DNA of 46,480 nt from Streptomyces sp. BR123 (GTDB taxonomy: Bacteria > Actinomycetota > Actinomycetes > Streptomycetales > Streptomycetaceae), in NCBI RefSeq assembly GCF_013401435.1, contig NZ_JACBGN010000024.1:1-46480 (forward strand), written 5' to 3'. Positions 25,991 to 34,940 of this stretch are shown piece after piece. The position numbers and the translations under genes are program-made. Each line of letters begins with the position of its first letter. Positions within the stretch are counted from its first letter, which is position 1. The notes under the pieces were generated by a model. It saw only the letters and a list, made by a program, of their open reading frames with translations, was not told where the DNA came from and did no database searches.

Positions 25991-26989
25991 TCAGCCCGGA
26001 AAGCGGCCCGAGGCGCGCAAGGCCCAGCGGCGTTCGGCGTAGGCCAGGTCGTCACGCCACAGTCGGCCGGCGGCTGCCCGCATCAGGGGCCGCAGGAGAG
26101 GGGCGGCTCGGCGGACCGCGGTGAAGCCGGGTCGGTCGGACGTGGCGACGACGGCCTCCACCACCGCCGTGCGGGGCCGGCCCAGGGCATCCGGCCCGAG
26201 CGGGGTGGCATGCGTCTCCACGACGGACCCCTCCCCCTCGCCGCCGGCGATCCGCATCACGACCGTGCGCGGCCCGGGCGCCGTGAAGACCGCGCGGACC
26301 GGGACGACCAGCCGCCCGGCGACCTTGAAGGAGACGTCCACCCAGAAGGAGTCGTCTTCGTCGGCCTCTTCGGGAGTGCGGACGACGGTGAGGTCCACGA
26401 AGGAGTGCGGATGGAACCAGGCCCCGTGCCAGGGGTCGAGGCGGTTGGCCACGACGTCCTCCGGCTCGCAGACGCCCACCGCGGTGTACACGGCGGCAAG
26501 CGCCCGGCCCCCCGTCGGACGCTCGGGCACCGGTGGACCCTCGCCGGGCTCCTGCGCGCCGCCGTCCAGGCGTACCCAGAGCAGTACGCCGTCGTCGTGG
26601 GCGGGCCAGGGCTCCCAGTCGGCGAACGGCCGTCCGGTCAGGGCCAGTCCGTGCCAGTGGCACACGAGGGTGCCGCAGTGTACGGGGCTGTCGGCCAGGG
26701 GGGCTCCCAGGTGGGGGCAGCTGCCCGGCCCGGCCGCGACGCTTCCTGCGGCGTTCCGCCACAGCACCACCTCGCGGCCGGCGACGGTACGGGCCAGCGG
26801 CCGGTCGGAGCGCAGGGCGCGGGAGTCCGCCACGGCGTACCAGTCGCCCCCGGGGCGGGCCTGGGCTCGCTTGAGGGCGTCGGCGATCAGGGTGGGCCGG
26901 GCCTCACGCCATGTGGGGCGCTGCCGCTCCCAGGCAACCGGGCTGCGGCGCAGGAGGAGCGGCAGGCGGGACCGCCGTGCGGGCTTCAC
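25991..26989 (-). CDS. Rieske [2Fe-2S] protein of the carotenoid cluster
   Basis: A 332-aa protein with a Rieske domain in residues 45-135; the cluster ligands are CPHLGAPL and CHWHGL. The C-terminal 190 residues ([51 protein letters not shown]) form a domain typical of Rieske proteins beside actinobacterial crt genes and may house the catalytic site. It starts with GTG overlapping the crtB stop as GTGA and ends the crtE-crtI-crtB arm, the position where other Streptomyces clusters carry crtV. A role in oxygenation or desaturation of the carotenoid is inferred, not shown. Confidence 0.85.
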   Translation of the reverse strand: MKPARRSRLPLLLRRSPVAWERQRPTWREARPTLIADALKRAQARPGGDWYAVADSRALRSDRPLARTVAGREVVLWRNAAGSVAAGPGSCPHLGAPLADSPVHCGTLVCHWHGLALTGRPFADWEPWPAHDDGVLLWVRLDGGAQEPGEGPPVPERPTGGRALAAVYTAVGVCEPEDVVANRLDPWHGAWFHPHSFVDLTVVRTPEEADEDDSFWVDVSFKVAGRLVVPVRAVFTAPGPRTVVMRIAGGEGEGSVVETHATPLGPDALGRPRTAVVEAVVATSDRPGFTAVRRAAPLLRPLMRAAAGRLWRDDLAYAERRWALRASGRFPG

Positions 26990-28029
26990 GCCACCTCCCG
27001 GTGCGGCGAGGACGGCCGGACGGGGCCGTCGGTCCCCGACGGTTCGGCGGGGAGGGGCGGCCGTGCGGCGGGCGCGGGCGGGCCGCCGCGGGCGCGCCGG
27101 GCGGCCGTGCGGGCCGCGGCCGTTCTCAGCACGCCGTCCGCGGCCACGAGGGCGCGGCGCCGCCGGGGGACCACCGCACGCCGGTCGAGCACCGCGTAGC
27201 CGGTGGCGGCCACCGCGTCGAGGATGGCGCCGTACAGGACGAACGCCGTACGGATGCAGGGCCGGGAGACCGGGTGGAGCATGGCGAGGCCGGGTGCGGC
27301 CCGCCGGTAGGCGGCACGGGTCAGGCTCTCGAACGCCTTCAGCGCGGATGTGACCCGGTTGTCCGTGTGGCCGGTGTCCCGGCAGTGGCGGAGCAGGTCG
27401 TGGTGGACGCCGTGGGCTTCGAGGAGGTCCTGTGGAAGGTAGACCCGGCCGCGGTCGAGGTCCTCGCCCACGTCCCGCAGGAAATTGGTGAGCTGGAAGG
27501 CGACGCCGAGCTCGGCCGCGTGGGGTGCGGCCTCCTCGCGGAACGTCACGGTGCCGAGCACGGGCAGCATCTGCAGCCCGATCACCGCCGCCGAACCGTG
27601 CATGTAGCTGCGCAGGGCCTGGTAGTCCGCATACGAGCTGACGGTGAGGTCGCTGCGCATGGAGGCGAGGAAGTCGGTGAAGAGGCCGGGCTCGATGGCG
27701 TGGCAGCGGGCGGTGTGGGCGACTGCCTGCACCACCGGCTCGGTCCCGGCGTCGTCCGCCAGCCCGCGGGCGAGGTCGTCCTCCAGGCGGTCCAGGGCGA
27801 GGGCGCGTTCGGCCGGTCCGGCTTCGCTCCCCAGGCCGTCGACGATGTCGTCGGCCCGGCGGGCGAAGCCGTACAGGGCGTGCACTGCGGGCCGCCGGTC
27901 GGGGGTGAGCAGGCGGGTGGCGAGGAAGTAGGTGCGGCCGTGCCGGGCATTCAGCTCACGGCAACGGGCGTAGGCGGTCCGCAGTTCCGGATCGGTGATG
28001 CCTGCGGCGTCCAGTTCCCTGTGGGTCAT
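26986..28029 (-). CDS. crtB: phytoene synthase
   Basis: Phytoene synthase (347 aa) joins two geranylgeranyl diphosphates head to head to make 15-cis-phytoene. Substrate-binding aspartate motifs are [10 protein letters not shown] near residue 60 and the second [18 protein letters not shown] near residue 185. YGFARRADD and [12 protein letters not shown] are as in the squalene/phytoene synthase family. The ATG overlaps the crtI stop as ATGA, and the stop overlaps the start of the Rieske gene. A long Arg/Pro/Ala-rich tail (about 50 residues) extends beyond the catalytic domain. Confidence 0.96.
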   Translation of the reverse strand: MTHRELDAAGITDPELRTAYARCRELNARHGRTYFLATRLLTPDRRPAVHALYGFARRADDIVDGLGSEAGPAERALALDRLEDDLARGLADDAGTEPVVQAVAHTARCHAIEPGLFTDFLASMRSDLTVSSYADYQALRSYMHGSAAVIGLQMLPVLGTVTFREEAAPHAAELGVAFQLTNFLRDVGEDLDRGRVYLPQDLLEAHGVHHDLLRHCRDTGHTDNRVTSALKAFESLTRAAYRRAAPGLAMLHPVSRPCIRTAFVLYGAILDAVAATGYAVLDRRAVVPRRRRALVAADGVLRTAAARTAARRARGGPPAPAARPPLPAEPSGTDGPVRPSSPHREVA

Positions 28030-29567
28030 GGACAGGCTCCTTGCGGGTGGGGCCGGGGGTTTCGGCCGGGGGACGCGGTCGTGCGGGCCGATCCGGTGAT
28101 CCGGGCGGCGGCGAGCTTGCCCGAGAGCAGGACGGGAGGCACTCCGACGCCTGGGGTGGTACCGCAGCCGGCGAGAACGGCGTTCGCGGTGCCGCGCACC
28201 AGGTTGCGGGGGCGGAACGGGCCGGTCTGGGCGAAGGTGTGGGCCGCGGAGAACGGTGTGCCGGCGGCGTGGCCCCGTGCCGTCCAGTCGGCGGGTGTCA
28301 CCAGGCATTCCTCCTCGATCGCCGAGGCGATCCCGCCCATTCCCCGGCGGTCCAGTACGCGCAGCAGTTCGTCGCGGTAGCGGGGGCCGAGGGAGTGCCA
28401 GTCGGCGGGACCGGGGCCGATGCCGGTGTGGGGGCAGGGCGCCAGGACGTAGTGCAGGTGGCGGCCCGGTGGGGCCAGGGCGGGGTCGGTCGCGGTGGGT
28501 CGGGTGATCAGCAGGGAAGGGTCGCGCATCAGCTCGCCGGTGCGGGTGAGCTCGTCGAAGGTGCGCCGCCAGGCATGTCCGAAGGAGAGGGTGTGGTGGG
28601 CCAGGTGCGGCCAGGTGCGGTCGCAGCCGGCGTGCAGGACGACGGCCGAAGGGGCGTACCGCAGCCGCACCGGGCGGCGTGGGGTACGGCCCAGGAGGCC
28701 GTAGGCCACCGGCAGGTCGGGGGTGAGGACGACGCAGTCACAGGGGATGCGCTCTTCGCCGGTGATGACCGCGGTGATGCGGTCGCCGGTGCGTTCGAGC
28801 CGGGTCACCGGGCGGCCGTAGTGGAAGACCGCTCCGGCGGCCTCGGCCGTCTCGGCCATGGCACGCGGCAGGGCGTACATGCCGCCGCGCGGGAAGTGGA
28901 CGCCGGCGACGGTGTCCATGTAGGCGATCACTGCGTACGCGGCCAGGGCGCGTGCAGGGGGGACGCCCGCGTAGAGGGACTGGAAGGTGAACACGCGGCG
29001 CAGCCGCTCGTCGCGCAGGTGGCGGGCGATCTCGGTCTCCCAGCGGCCGAAGCCGCCGAGCAGGGCCAGCCGCAGGAGGCCGGGGCCGATCAGCTGCCGG
29101 GGCGAGTCGAAGTCGGCGTCGAGGAAGCGGTGCCGTTCCGCGCGGTACAGCTCGGTCAGCCAGTGCCGCAGTCGGCGGTAGCCGGCCGCTTCGGCGGGGC
29201 CGGCGAAGCGTTCCACCTCCGCCTCCATCGCGTCGGCGTCGGTGTGGACGTCCAGTGTGCCGCCGTCGGCGAAGCACGCCCGATAGGCGGGATGCAGGGG
29301 GACGAGCTCGACGCGGTCGCGCAGTGAGGAGCCGACCGCGGCGAACGCCTCGTCGGCGATCTCGGGCATCGTCAGCACGGTGGGGCCGGTGTCGATGTGG
29401 TAGCCGCCGCGGACCAGCCTGCCGGCGCGACCGCCGGGTCCGGAGTCCCGCTCGACGACCGTCACCCTGCGTCCGGCACCGAGCAGGTGCAGTGCGGCGG
29501 ACAGACCGGCAAGGCCGGCCCCGACGACGACCACGTGGTCGGTCGGCCCCTTCAAGGTGCCCGTCAC
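28026..29567 (-). CDS. crtI: phytoene desaturase
   Basis: A 513-aa CrtI-type phytoene desaturase, an FAD enzyme that converts phytoene to lycopene through four desaturations. The N-terminal dinucleotide motif is [20 protein letters not shown] followed by [17 protein letters not shown]. The C-terminal FAD/membrane region carries [20 protein letters not shown], the CrtI signature with a GTTPGVG core. It starts with GTG overlapping the crtE stop (GTGA) and ends overlapping crtB (ATGA). The four genes of the arm are thus translationally coupled in the order crtE, crtI, crtB, Rieske. Confidence 0.96.
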   Translation of the reverse strand: MTGTLKGPTDHVVVVGAGLAGLSAALHLLGAGRRVTVVERDSGPGGRAGRLVRGGYHIDTGPTVLTMPEIADEAFAAVGSSLRDRVELVPLHPAYRACFADGGTLDVHTDADAMEAEVERFAGPAEAAGYRRLRHWLTELYRAERHRFLDADFDSPRQLIGPGLLRLALLGGFGRWETEIARHLRDERLRRVFTFQSLYAGVPPARALAAYAVIAYMDTVAGVHFPRGGMYALPRAMAETAEAAGAVFHYGRPVTRLERTGDRITAVITGEERIPCDCVVLTPDLPVAYGLLGRTPRRPVRLRYAPSAVVLHAGCDRTWPHLAHHTLSFGHAWRRTFDELTRTGELMRDPSLLITRPTATDPALAPPGRHLHYVLAPCPHTGIGPGPADWHSLGPRYRDELLRVLDRRGMGGIASAIEEECLVTPADWTARGHAAGTPFSAAHTFAQTGPFRPRNLVRGTANAVLAGCGTTPGVGVPPVLLSGKLAAARITGSARTTASPGRNPRPHPQGACP

Positions 29568-30982
29568 CGGCGGACCCCCATGGCTGCGGGGGCGGGCGTC
29601 GTGCCTCCGGGCGGGCCGTCGACCGGCTCGGGACGCCGGCCGGGCGCGCCGGCGGTCTCGGCGAGGAGGGCCTGCAGTATCGCCGCGGGGCCCGGCGGGA
29701 GGTCGGCTGCGGCGAGGTGGCTCCGCGCCCGGCAGAACAGCCGTTCGATCCTCTCCCGGACCAGGTCGCGGGTGCCGGTGGCGGTCAGGACGTCGCGGAC
29801 GCGGTCCAATCCGCGCTCGGTGAGGTCTGCGCGGCCCGCCGACTCGTGCAGGACGCCGAGCACGGCTGTGTCACCGGCGACGACGGCGCGGGCCCGGGCC
29901 AGGGCCATGAGGTACGTGGGCTTGCCGGCGCGTACGTCGCCGCCGGACGGCTTGCCCGTGGCGTCGGGGTCCGCGAAGAGGTCGTCGAGGTCGTCCCGCA
30001 GCTGGAAGGCGAGGCCGGCGCAGCGGCCGGCGCGGCACAACGCCCGTGTGACCGCCGTGTCGGCCCCGGCGAGGGCGGCCCCGAGTTCGAGCGGGCGGGC
30101 CACCGTGTACAGGGCGCTCTTGAGGCAGGCCGCGTTGAGCGCGCGGGGGACCGTCAGCTGTGCGGTGGCCTGGCCGTGGACGTCGAGGTACTGCCCAGCG
30201 ACCATCTCCGTCCGTGTGGCGCGCCAGAGGTCGCGGACGCGGTGCACGGCACCGGGAGGCAAGGTGCCGCCGTCCAGGAGGAGGTCCGTCATGACGTCGT
30301 CCGACCAGGCGAGCGCCAGATCACCGGCGAGCACGCCGGCCGCGTCGCCCAGCCGGCGCGCCCCGCCGCGGGGGGCGCCTGCGTACCGGGTGGCGCCGGC
30401 GTACTGGCGGGCGACGGCAACGTGGAGCGCCGGGCGGCCCCGGCGCGTGTGCGCGGCGTCCATCAGGTCGTCGTGGAGGAGCGCGCAGGTCTGCAGGAGC
30501 TCCATTGCCGCACCGGCCTGCAACGCCGCCCGGGTCTGGTCCCGGTCGCCGCCTCCGCAGGCGCGCAGCGCCCACCACAGCAGCCGGGGGCGGACGCGGT
30601 GTCCGCCGTGCAGGGTGAAGTCCGTGACGCGCCGGGCCAGGTCCTGGACGAAGAGGGCACCGCGCCCCTCGGCGTCCGCCAGCCGGGTGGCGAGCAGGTG
30701 CGCCAGGACCGTCCGGACCGCCATGGTGACGTCGGCGTCGACGGCGGCCGCATCGGGGCAGGCTCCACCGGTTCGAGAGGCGTCGTCGGCAGCCGCCGGG
30801 TGCGGGTGGTCTGCGGTCTCGCCGGCCGGCGGCCCGGCCTTTGCCATCGGTGGCCGAGGTGGCGGCGCGCCCGGCAGGCCTGCTGCTGCGGTGGGCGCGG
30901 CCGGGGCCGTCCGCAGGGCGCCCGCAGGGGGCGGCGCATGCCCGAAAGTCAGCTGGGTGGCGCTCATCCGGGTGGAGCTCAT
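29564..30982 (-). CDS. crtE: geranylgeranyl diphosphate synthase (polyprenyl synthetase)
   Basis: A trans-prenyltransferase of about 472 aa that supplies GGPP. The first aspartate-rich motif is LLHDDLMDAAHTRRGRPALH and the second is FQLRDDLDDLFADPDATGKP; GGHRVRPRLLWW is the isopentenyl diphosphate-binding GxxxRP-type region. The N-terminal extension of about 85 residues rich in Ala and Pro is unusual in length. The start at 30982 (MSSTRMSATQL) is chosen for GAGAGGATCT upstream; 31009 and 30967 are alternatives. It is the first gene of the minus-strand arm, divergent from crtY. Confidence 0.94.
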   Translation of the reverse strand: MSSTRMSATQLTFGHAPPPAGALRTAPAAPTAAAGLPGAPPPRPPMAKAGPPAGETADHPHPAAADDASRTGGACPDAAAVDADVTMAVRTVLAHLLATRLADAEGRGALFVQDLARRVTDFTLHGGHRVRPRLLWWALRACGGGDRDQTRAALQAGAAMELLQTCALLHDDLMDAAHTRRGRPALHVAVARQYAGATRYAGAPRGGARRLGDAAGVLAGDLALAWSDDVMTDLLLDGGTLPPGAVHRVRDLWRATRTEMVAGQYLDVHGQATAQLTVPRALNAACLKSALYTVARPLELGAALAGADTAVTRALCRAGRCAGLAFQLRDDLDDLFADPDATGKPSGGDVRAGKPTYLMALARARAVVAGDTAVLGVLHESAGRADLTERGLDRVRDVLTATGTRDLVRERIERLFCRARSHLAAADLPPGPAAILQALLAETAGAPGRRPEPVDGPPGGTTPAPAAMGVRR

Positions 30983-31011
30983 CGCAGATCCTCTCGGCCG
31001 ACGGCGCATTG

Positions 31012-31069
31012 CTCGTCAACACACATTCCGCGCGGGGCACCGGACCGGATGCGCCGATCGGTTGACGAG
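31012..31069. promoter_or_regulatory. divergent crtE/crtY control region with inverted TTGAC repeat
   Basis: CTCGTCAAC (31012-31020) and its exact reverse complement GTTGACGAG (31061-31069) face each other, 40 bp apart, in the 214-bp gap between crtE and crtY. Each arm contains TTGAC, so they may be paired operator half-sites or divergent -35 elements. In other Streptomyces, crt genes are light-induced through LitR (MerR family) and LitS. No lit gene is in the window. The regulator is unknown. Confidence 0.45.
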
Positions 31070-31196
31070 TTCGCGGTGCCGGTGTGGTGCAGCGTGACGA
31101 CACCGTGCGCCGCATCCGTTCGCCCTGTCCGGCCGGAACACTGGACGACAGCGGGTGACGTCCGGGAGAGCGGACCGGCAAGAGGGAGGAGCGGAC

Positions 31197-32393
31197 GTGG
31201 AGTGCAAGGCCGATGTCGCCCTGGTGGGGGCTGGGGCAGCCGGTCTGTCCCTGGCGTTGCGGCTGGCCCGGCCGCCTGCGGGCGCCGCGCGACTGGAGAC
31301 GGTGCTGTTCGCCGCCCCTCCGGGACCGGCCCGCGCCGCCCCGCGGACCTGGTGTTTCTGGGAGCCGGGTGGCGGCCCGTACGACGAGGCGCTCGCCGCG
31401 TCCTGGCAGCTGCTCCGTGTGCGCGGCGTCGACGGCACGGCGGTGACCTCGGCCATTGCGCCGCTGCGCTACAAGATGCTGCGTTCGGACGCTCTGGAGG
31501 AACTGACCGGGCGTGAGATCGCTGCGGGCGGCCGGGTGTCACGCGTGGAGGCTGCCGTCCACAGGATCACGCCGACGCCGGACGGCTCCCTGGTGGAGGC
31601 CCGCCGTGCCGATGGCGGCCGCATCGCCGTCCGCGCGCGATGGGTGTTCGACTCCCGTCCTGCCGACCGCCTCCCGCCCGCCCGGACGACGCTGCTGCAG
31701 CACTTCCGCGGCTGGTTCATCCGTACGGCGCGGCCGGTTTTCGACCCCTGCGCAGTGGAGCTGATGGATTTCCGCACACCGCAGCCCGCGCGCGGGCTCT
31801 CCTTCGGCTACGTGCTGCCCCTCGGCTCCTGCGAGGCTCTCGTCGAGTACACGGAGTTCTCCCGCCGGGTCCTCGGACGCGCCGAGTACGACCGGGCGCT
31901 GGGGCACTACGCGGAGCGGGTGCTCGGTATCGACGCCTATGAGGTCACCGCGTTCGAGCAGGGAGTGATCCCGATGACGGACGCCGACTTCGCCCGGCAG
32001 AGCGCGCCGGGCGTGTTCCGGATCGGGGCCTGCGCCGGCGCCACCCGACCGTCGACCGGGTACACCTTCAGCGGAGTGCAGCGGCAGACCGGCGCCGTGG
32101 CCGCCGCCCTGCACTCCGGGAGGCATCCGCTGCCGCCCCGGCCGTACTCCGCCCGCGCCCGCCTCATGGACGCGGTGCTGCTGCACGCTCTCGACAGCGG
32201 CCGGGTCGACGGCCCCGCCTTCTTCACCCGCCTGTTCGGCCGCGTCCCCGCACCGCGGCTGCTGCGGTTCCTGGACGGCCGTACCAGCCTGCCGGAGGAC
32301 ATCGGCATCGGAGCGCACGTACCCGTTGCCGCGATGCTCGCGTCCGCCGTCACCCTCCCCCTCGCCCCGCGCCGGCGCCTTCCCGCCGCCTGA
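31197..32393 (+). CDS. crtY: lycopene beta-cyclase
   Basis: A 398-aa CrtY-type lycopene cyclase that turns lycopene into beta-carotene. The N-terminal FAD motif is VALVGAGAAGLSLALRLARP, followed by PRTWCFWEPGGGPYD and, mid-protein, LLQHFRGWFIRT, PVFDPCAVELMDFRTPQ and SFGYVLPLG, all cyclase signatures. FRIGACAGATRPSTGYTFSG marks the C-terminal FAD-contacting region. The GTG at 31197 is chosen because GGGAGGAG lies just upstream; the in-frame ATG at 31155 has no such site. It is the first gene of the plus-strand arm. Confidence 0.94.
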   Translation: MECKADVALVGAGAAGLSLALRLARPPAGAARLETVLFAAPPGPARAAPRTWCFWEPGGGPYDEALAASWQLLRVRGVDGTAVTSAIAPLRYKMLRSDALEELTGREIAAGGRVSRVEAAVHRITPTPDGSLVEARRADGGRIAVRARWVFDSRPADRLPPARTTLLQHFRGWFIRTARPVFDPCAVELMDFRTPQPARGLSFGYVLPLGSCEALVEYTEFSRRVLGRAEYDRALGHYAERVLGIDAYEVTAFEQGVIPMTDADFARQSAPGVFRIGACAGATRPSTGYTFSGVQRQTGAVAAALHSGRHPLPPRPYSARARLMDAVLLHALDSGRVDGPAFFTRLFGRVPAPRLLRFLDGRTSLPEDIGIGAHVPVAAMLASAVTLPLAPRRRLPAA

Positions 32394-32415
32394 CCGACAC
32401 CGGAGCCGAAGTCGT

Positions 32416-33282
32416 ATGCCCCTCCTGCGTGACGCCGACCTGGCCGCCGCCTTCGACCACGCGGCCCGCAGCTACAACGCCCTGGTCGCGGCCAATCCCG
32501 GGTACCACGCCCACCTGCGCCGCTCGGCCCGGCGGCTCGGCCTTCCGCCGGACGGCAGGCGACTGCGGGTGCTGGATCTGGGGTGCGGCACGGGGGCGTC
32601 CACGGCTGCGTTGGCCGAGGTGCTGCCCCACGCGGACATCACGGCGGTCGACGCCTCCGCGGGCATGCTGCGGCGGGCGGCCGCCAGGTCGTGGGCGCGG
32701 CCGGTGCGGTTCGTGCACGCACCGGTGGAGCGGCTGGACGAGGCGGGGGTGAGCGGCCCGTTCGATGCGGTCTTCGCCGCGTACCTCCTGCGCAACGCCG
32801 CCGACCCGGACGCAGTGCTCGCCTGCGCCCGTCGGTTGCTCGCGCCGCACGGCCGCCTGGCGGTGCACGAGTACGCGCTGAGCGGGCGGGCCGCGCACCG
32901 GGCGGTGTGGAGCGCCGTGTGCGGGGGGCTCGTGCTGCCGGCGGCCACGCTGCTCGGCGACGGGCCCCTGTTCCGGCACCTGTGGCGCAGCGTCGTCACC
33001 TTCGACACCGCGGACTGCCTGGGCTCGCGGGTGGCGCGGGCCGGTTTCGAGCGGGTGCGGGTGCTGCCGCTGCCCGGCTGGCAGACCGGCATCACGCACA
33101 CCGTGGTGGGCCGTCGGCCGGCATACGGGCCGGAGGCGGCCGGCAGCGGGAAGGAGGACGGCGAGGGGGCCGGGGCCCGGCCCCTCGGCGAGGGGCCGCA
33201 GAAGACGAGAGCCGGCAGTCCGACCGTCGGGAGGAACCCGGCGACAGGCACGGAGCCGAGGAGCGAGGAGGACCCGCGATGA
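32416..33282 (+). CDS. crtT: carotenoid-cluster SAM-dependent methyltransferase
   Basis: A 288-aa class I methyltransferase with SAM motif I VLDLGCGTGASTAALAEVLP near residue 52, the acidic residue in ITAVDASAGMLRR, and motif III region LLAPHGRLAVHEYALSG. It matches the CrtT-type methyltransferase found next to crtY and crtU in Streptomyces; its substrate is not established from sequence. The last 55 residues (after VVGRRPAYG) are charged and low-complexity. The ATG at 32416 lies 22 bp after crtY, and its stop overlaps the crtU start (ATGA), so the arm is one operon. Confidence 0.88.
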   Translation: MPLLRDADLAAAFDHAARSYNALVAANPGYHAHLRRSARRLGLPPDGRRLRVLDLGCGTGASTAALAEVLPHADITAVDASAGMLRRAAARSWARPVRFVHAPVERLDEAGVSGPFDAVFAAYLLRNAADPDAVLACARRLLAPHGRLAVHEYALSGRAAHRAVWSAVCGGLVLPAATLLGDGPLFRHLWRSVVTFDTADCLGSRVARAGFERVRVLPLPGWQTGITHTVVGRRPAYGPEAAGSGKEDGEGAGARPLGEGPQKTRAGSPTVGRNPATGTEPRSEEDPR

Positions 33283-34841
33283 CGACCGGCACCCCGCGGC
33301 GCACGCCGCGCCCCGGCCGGGACCGGCTGGCGCGACCGGTGCCCGCGCCGCCCGGAGCTGCCCGCGCCGACCCCGCCACCGCACCGCACGCCGTGGTCGT
33401 CGGCGGCGGCATCGCCGGCCTCACCGCAGCCACGGCCTTGGCCGAGCGCGGGGTGCGGGTCACCCTGTTCGAACGCGAGGAGGTGCTCGGGGGCCGGCTG
33501 GCCGGCTGGCGCACCCGGCTCGCCGACGGGAGCACGGTGACGATGAGCCGGGGCTTCCACGCGTTCTTCCGCCAGTACTACAACCTGCGGGCCCTGCTGC
33601 GCCGCACCGACCCGGCCCTGACCCGGTTCACCGGCCTGCCCGACTACCCCCTGTGCCACGCGGGCGGCGGCCGCGACAGCTTCCGGCACGTACCGCGCAC
33701 GCCGCCGCTGAGCGCGCTCGGCTTCGCCGCGCTGAGCCGCTCCTTCCGGCTGCGCGACCTGGCCCGTGTCAACGCCCGGGCGGCGATGCCGCTGCTCGAC
33801 GTACGGGTGCCCGGCGTGTACGACCGGCTCGACGGCACGAGCGCCCACGACTTCCTGGAGGCGATCCGATTCCCGGCGCCCGCGCGGCACCTGGCCTTCG
33901 AGGTCTTCTCGCGCAGCTTCTTCGCCGACCCCCGCCGGCTGTCCGCGGCGGAAATGGCGCTGATGTTCCACATCTACTTCCTGGGCTCCTCCGAGGGGCT
34001 GCTCTTCGACGTGCCCGACGAGCCGTTCCCCCAGGCCCTGTGGGAGCCGCTCGCCGGCCACCTGACCCGTCGCGGGGCCGAGCTGCGTACCTCGACCGCG
34101 GTCGAGGCGGTCACGGCCCGGCCCGGCGGCGGCTTCACCGTGGCCGACGGCAGCTGCGAGCATCGATGCGACGCCGTGGTACTGGCCCTGGACACAGGGG
34201 GCCTTCGGGCCGTGGTGGACCGTTCGGGGACACTCGGTGACGGACTGTGGCGCGAGCAGGTGGCGCACCTGCAGTCCGCGCCTCCCTTCCTGGTCTCCCG
34301 ACTGTGGCTGGACCGGCCCGTGCGCGGCGACCGGCCCGGCTTCCTGGGTACCGGCGGATACGGACCGCTGGACAACGTCAGCGTCCTGAACCGGTGGGAA
34401 GGGGAGGCCTCCCGCTGGGCCGCTCGGACGGGCGGATCGGTGGTGGAGCTGCACGCCTACGCCCTGTCGGGGGACACCGATCGAAAGGTGCGGCAGAAGG
34501 AGCTCTTGGGTCAACTGCACCGGATCTATCCGGAGACGCGGTCGGCTCGGGTGGTGGACGCCCGCCACGAGTGGCGTGCCGACTGCCCGCTCTTCCCGGT
34601 CGCCGGGTACCGCGACCGGCCCGGCGTACGCACCCCCACACCGGGCCTGGTGATGGCGGGCGACCACGTGCGCACCGGTCTGCCGGTCGCTTTGATGGAA
34701 CGGTCCGCGACCAGCGGTTTCCTGGCCGCCAACGCCCTGCTGAGTGCCTGGGGCCTGCGCGGGCATCCGCTGTGGACGGTGCCGGACCGGGGCCGTGACG
34801 CCGTCCTGCGGTGGGCGGCGCGCAGGGCACACGGCCGATGA
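33279..34841 (+). CDS. crtU: carotene desaturase/methyltransferase (isorenieratene synthase)
   Basis: A 520-aa FAD protein of the amine-oxidase/carotene desaturase group. The dinucleotide motif AVVVGGGIAGLTAATALAER lies near residue 38, followed by LFEREEVLGGRLAGWRT and MSRGFHAFFRQYYNLR. The C-terminal FAD region is PTPGLVMAGDHVRTGLPVAL and MERSATSGFLAANALL. CrtU converts the beta rings of beta-carotene into aromatic rings by desaturation with methyl migration, giving isorenieratene. The ATG overlaps the crtT stop and has GAGGAGGAC upstream. Together with crtY it predicts an aromatic carotenoid product. Confidence 0.93.
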   Translation: MTTGTPRRTPRPGRDRLARPVPAPPGAARADPATAPHAVVVGGGIAGLTAATALAERGVRVTLFEREEVLGGRLAGWRTRLADGSTVTMSRGFHAFFRQYYNLRALLRRTDPALTRFTGLPDYPLCHAGGGRDSFRHVPRTPPLSALGFAALSRSFRLRDLARVNARAAMPLLDVRVPGVYDRLDGTSAHDFLEAIRFPAPARHLAFEVFSRSFFADPRRLSAAEMALMFHIYFLGSSEGLLFDVPDEPFPQALWEPLAGHLTRRGAELRTSTAVEAVTARPGGGFTVADGSCEHRCDAVVLALDTGGLRAVVDRSGTLGDGLWREQVAHLQSAPPFLVSRLWLDRPVRGDRPGFLGTGGYGPLDNVSVLNRWEGEASRWAARTGGSVVELHAYALSGDTDRKVRQKELLGQLHRIYPETRSARVVDARHEWRADCPLFPVAGYRDRPGVRTPTPGLVMAGDHVRTGLPVALMERSATSGFLAANALLSAWGLRGHPLWTVPDRGRDAVLRWAARRAHGR

Positions 34842-34852
34842 CGCGGGCCGGT

Positions 34853-34869
34853 GCGCCCCCGCGGGGCGC
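34853..34869. terminator. possible terminator between convergent crtU and FAD-Rieske genes
   Basis: GCGCCCC and GGGGCGC pair across a 3-nt loop within the 99-bp gap between the two stop codons. The stem is short (7 bp) but entirely G:C. No U-tract. Confidence 0.4.
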
Positions 34870-34940
34870 CGGGCGCCGTGCCTGCGCTCGACGCCGTGGG
34901 ACGGGCGGTGAGTACACCGCACCCGAGGGCGCCGGAGCTC

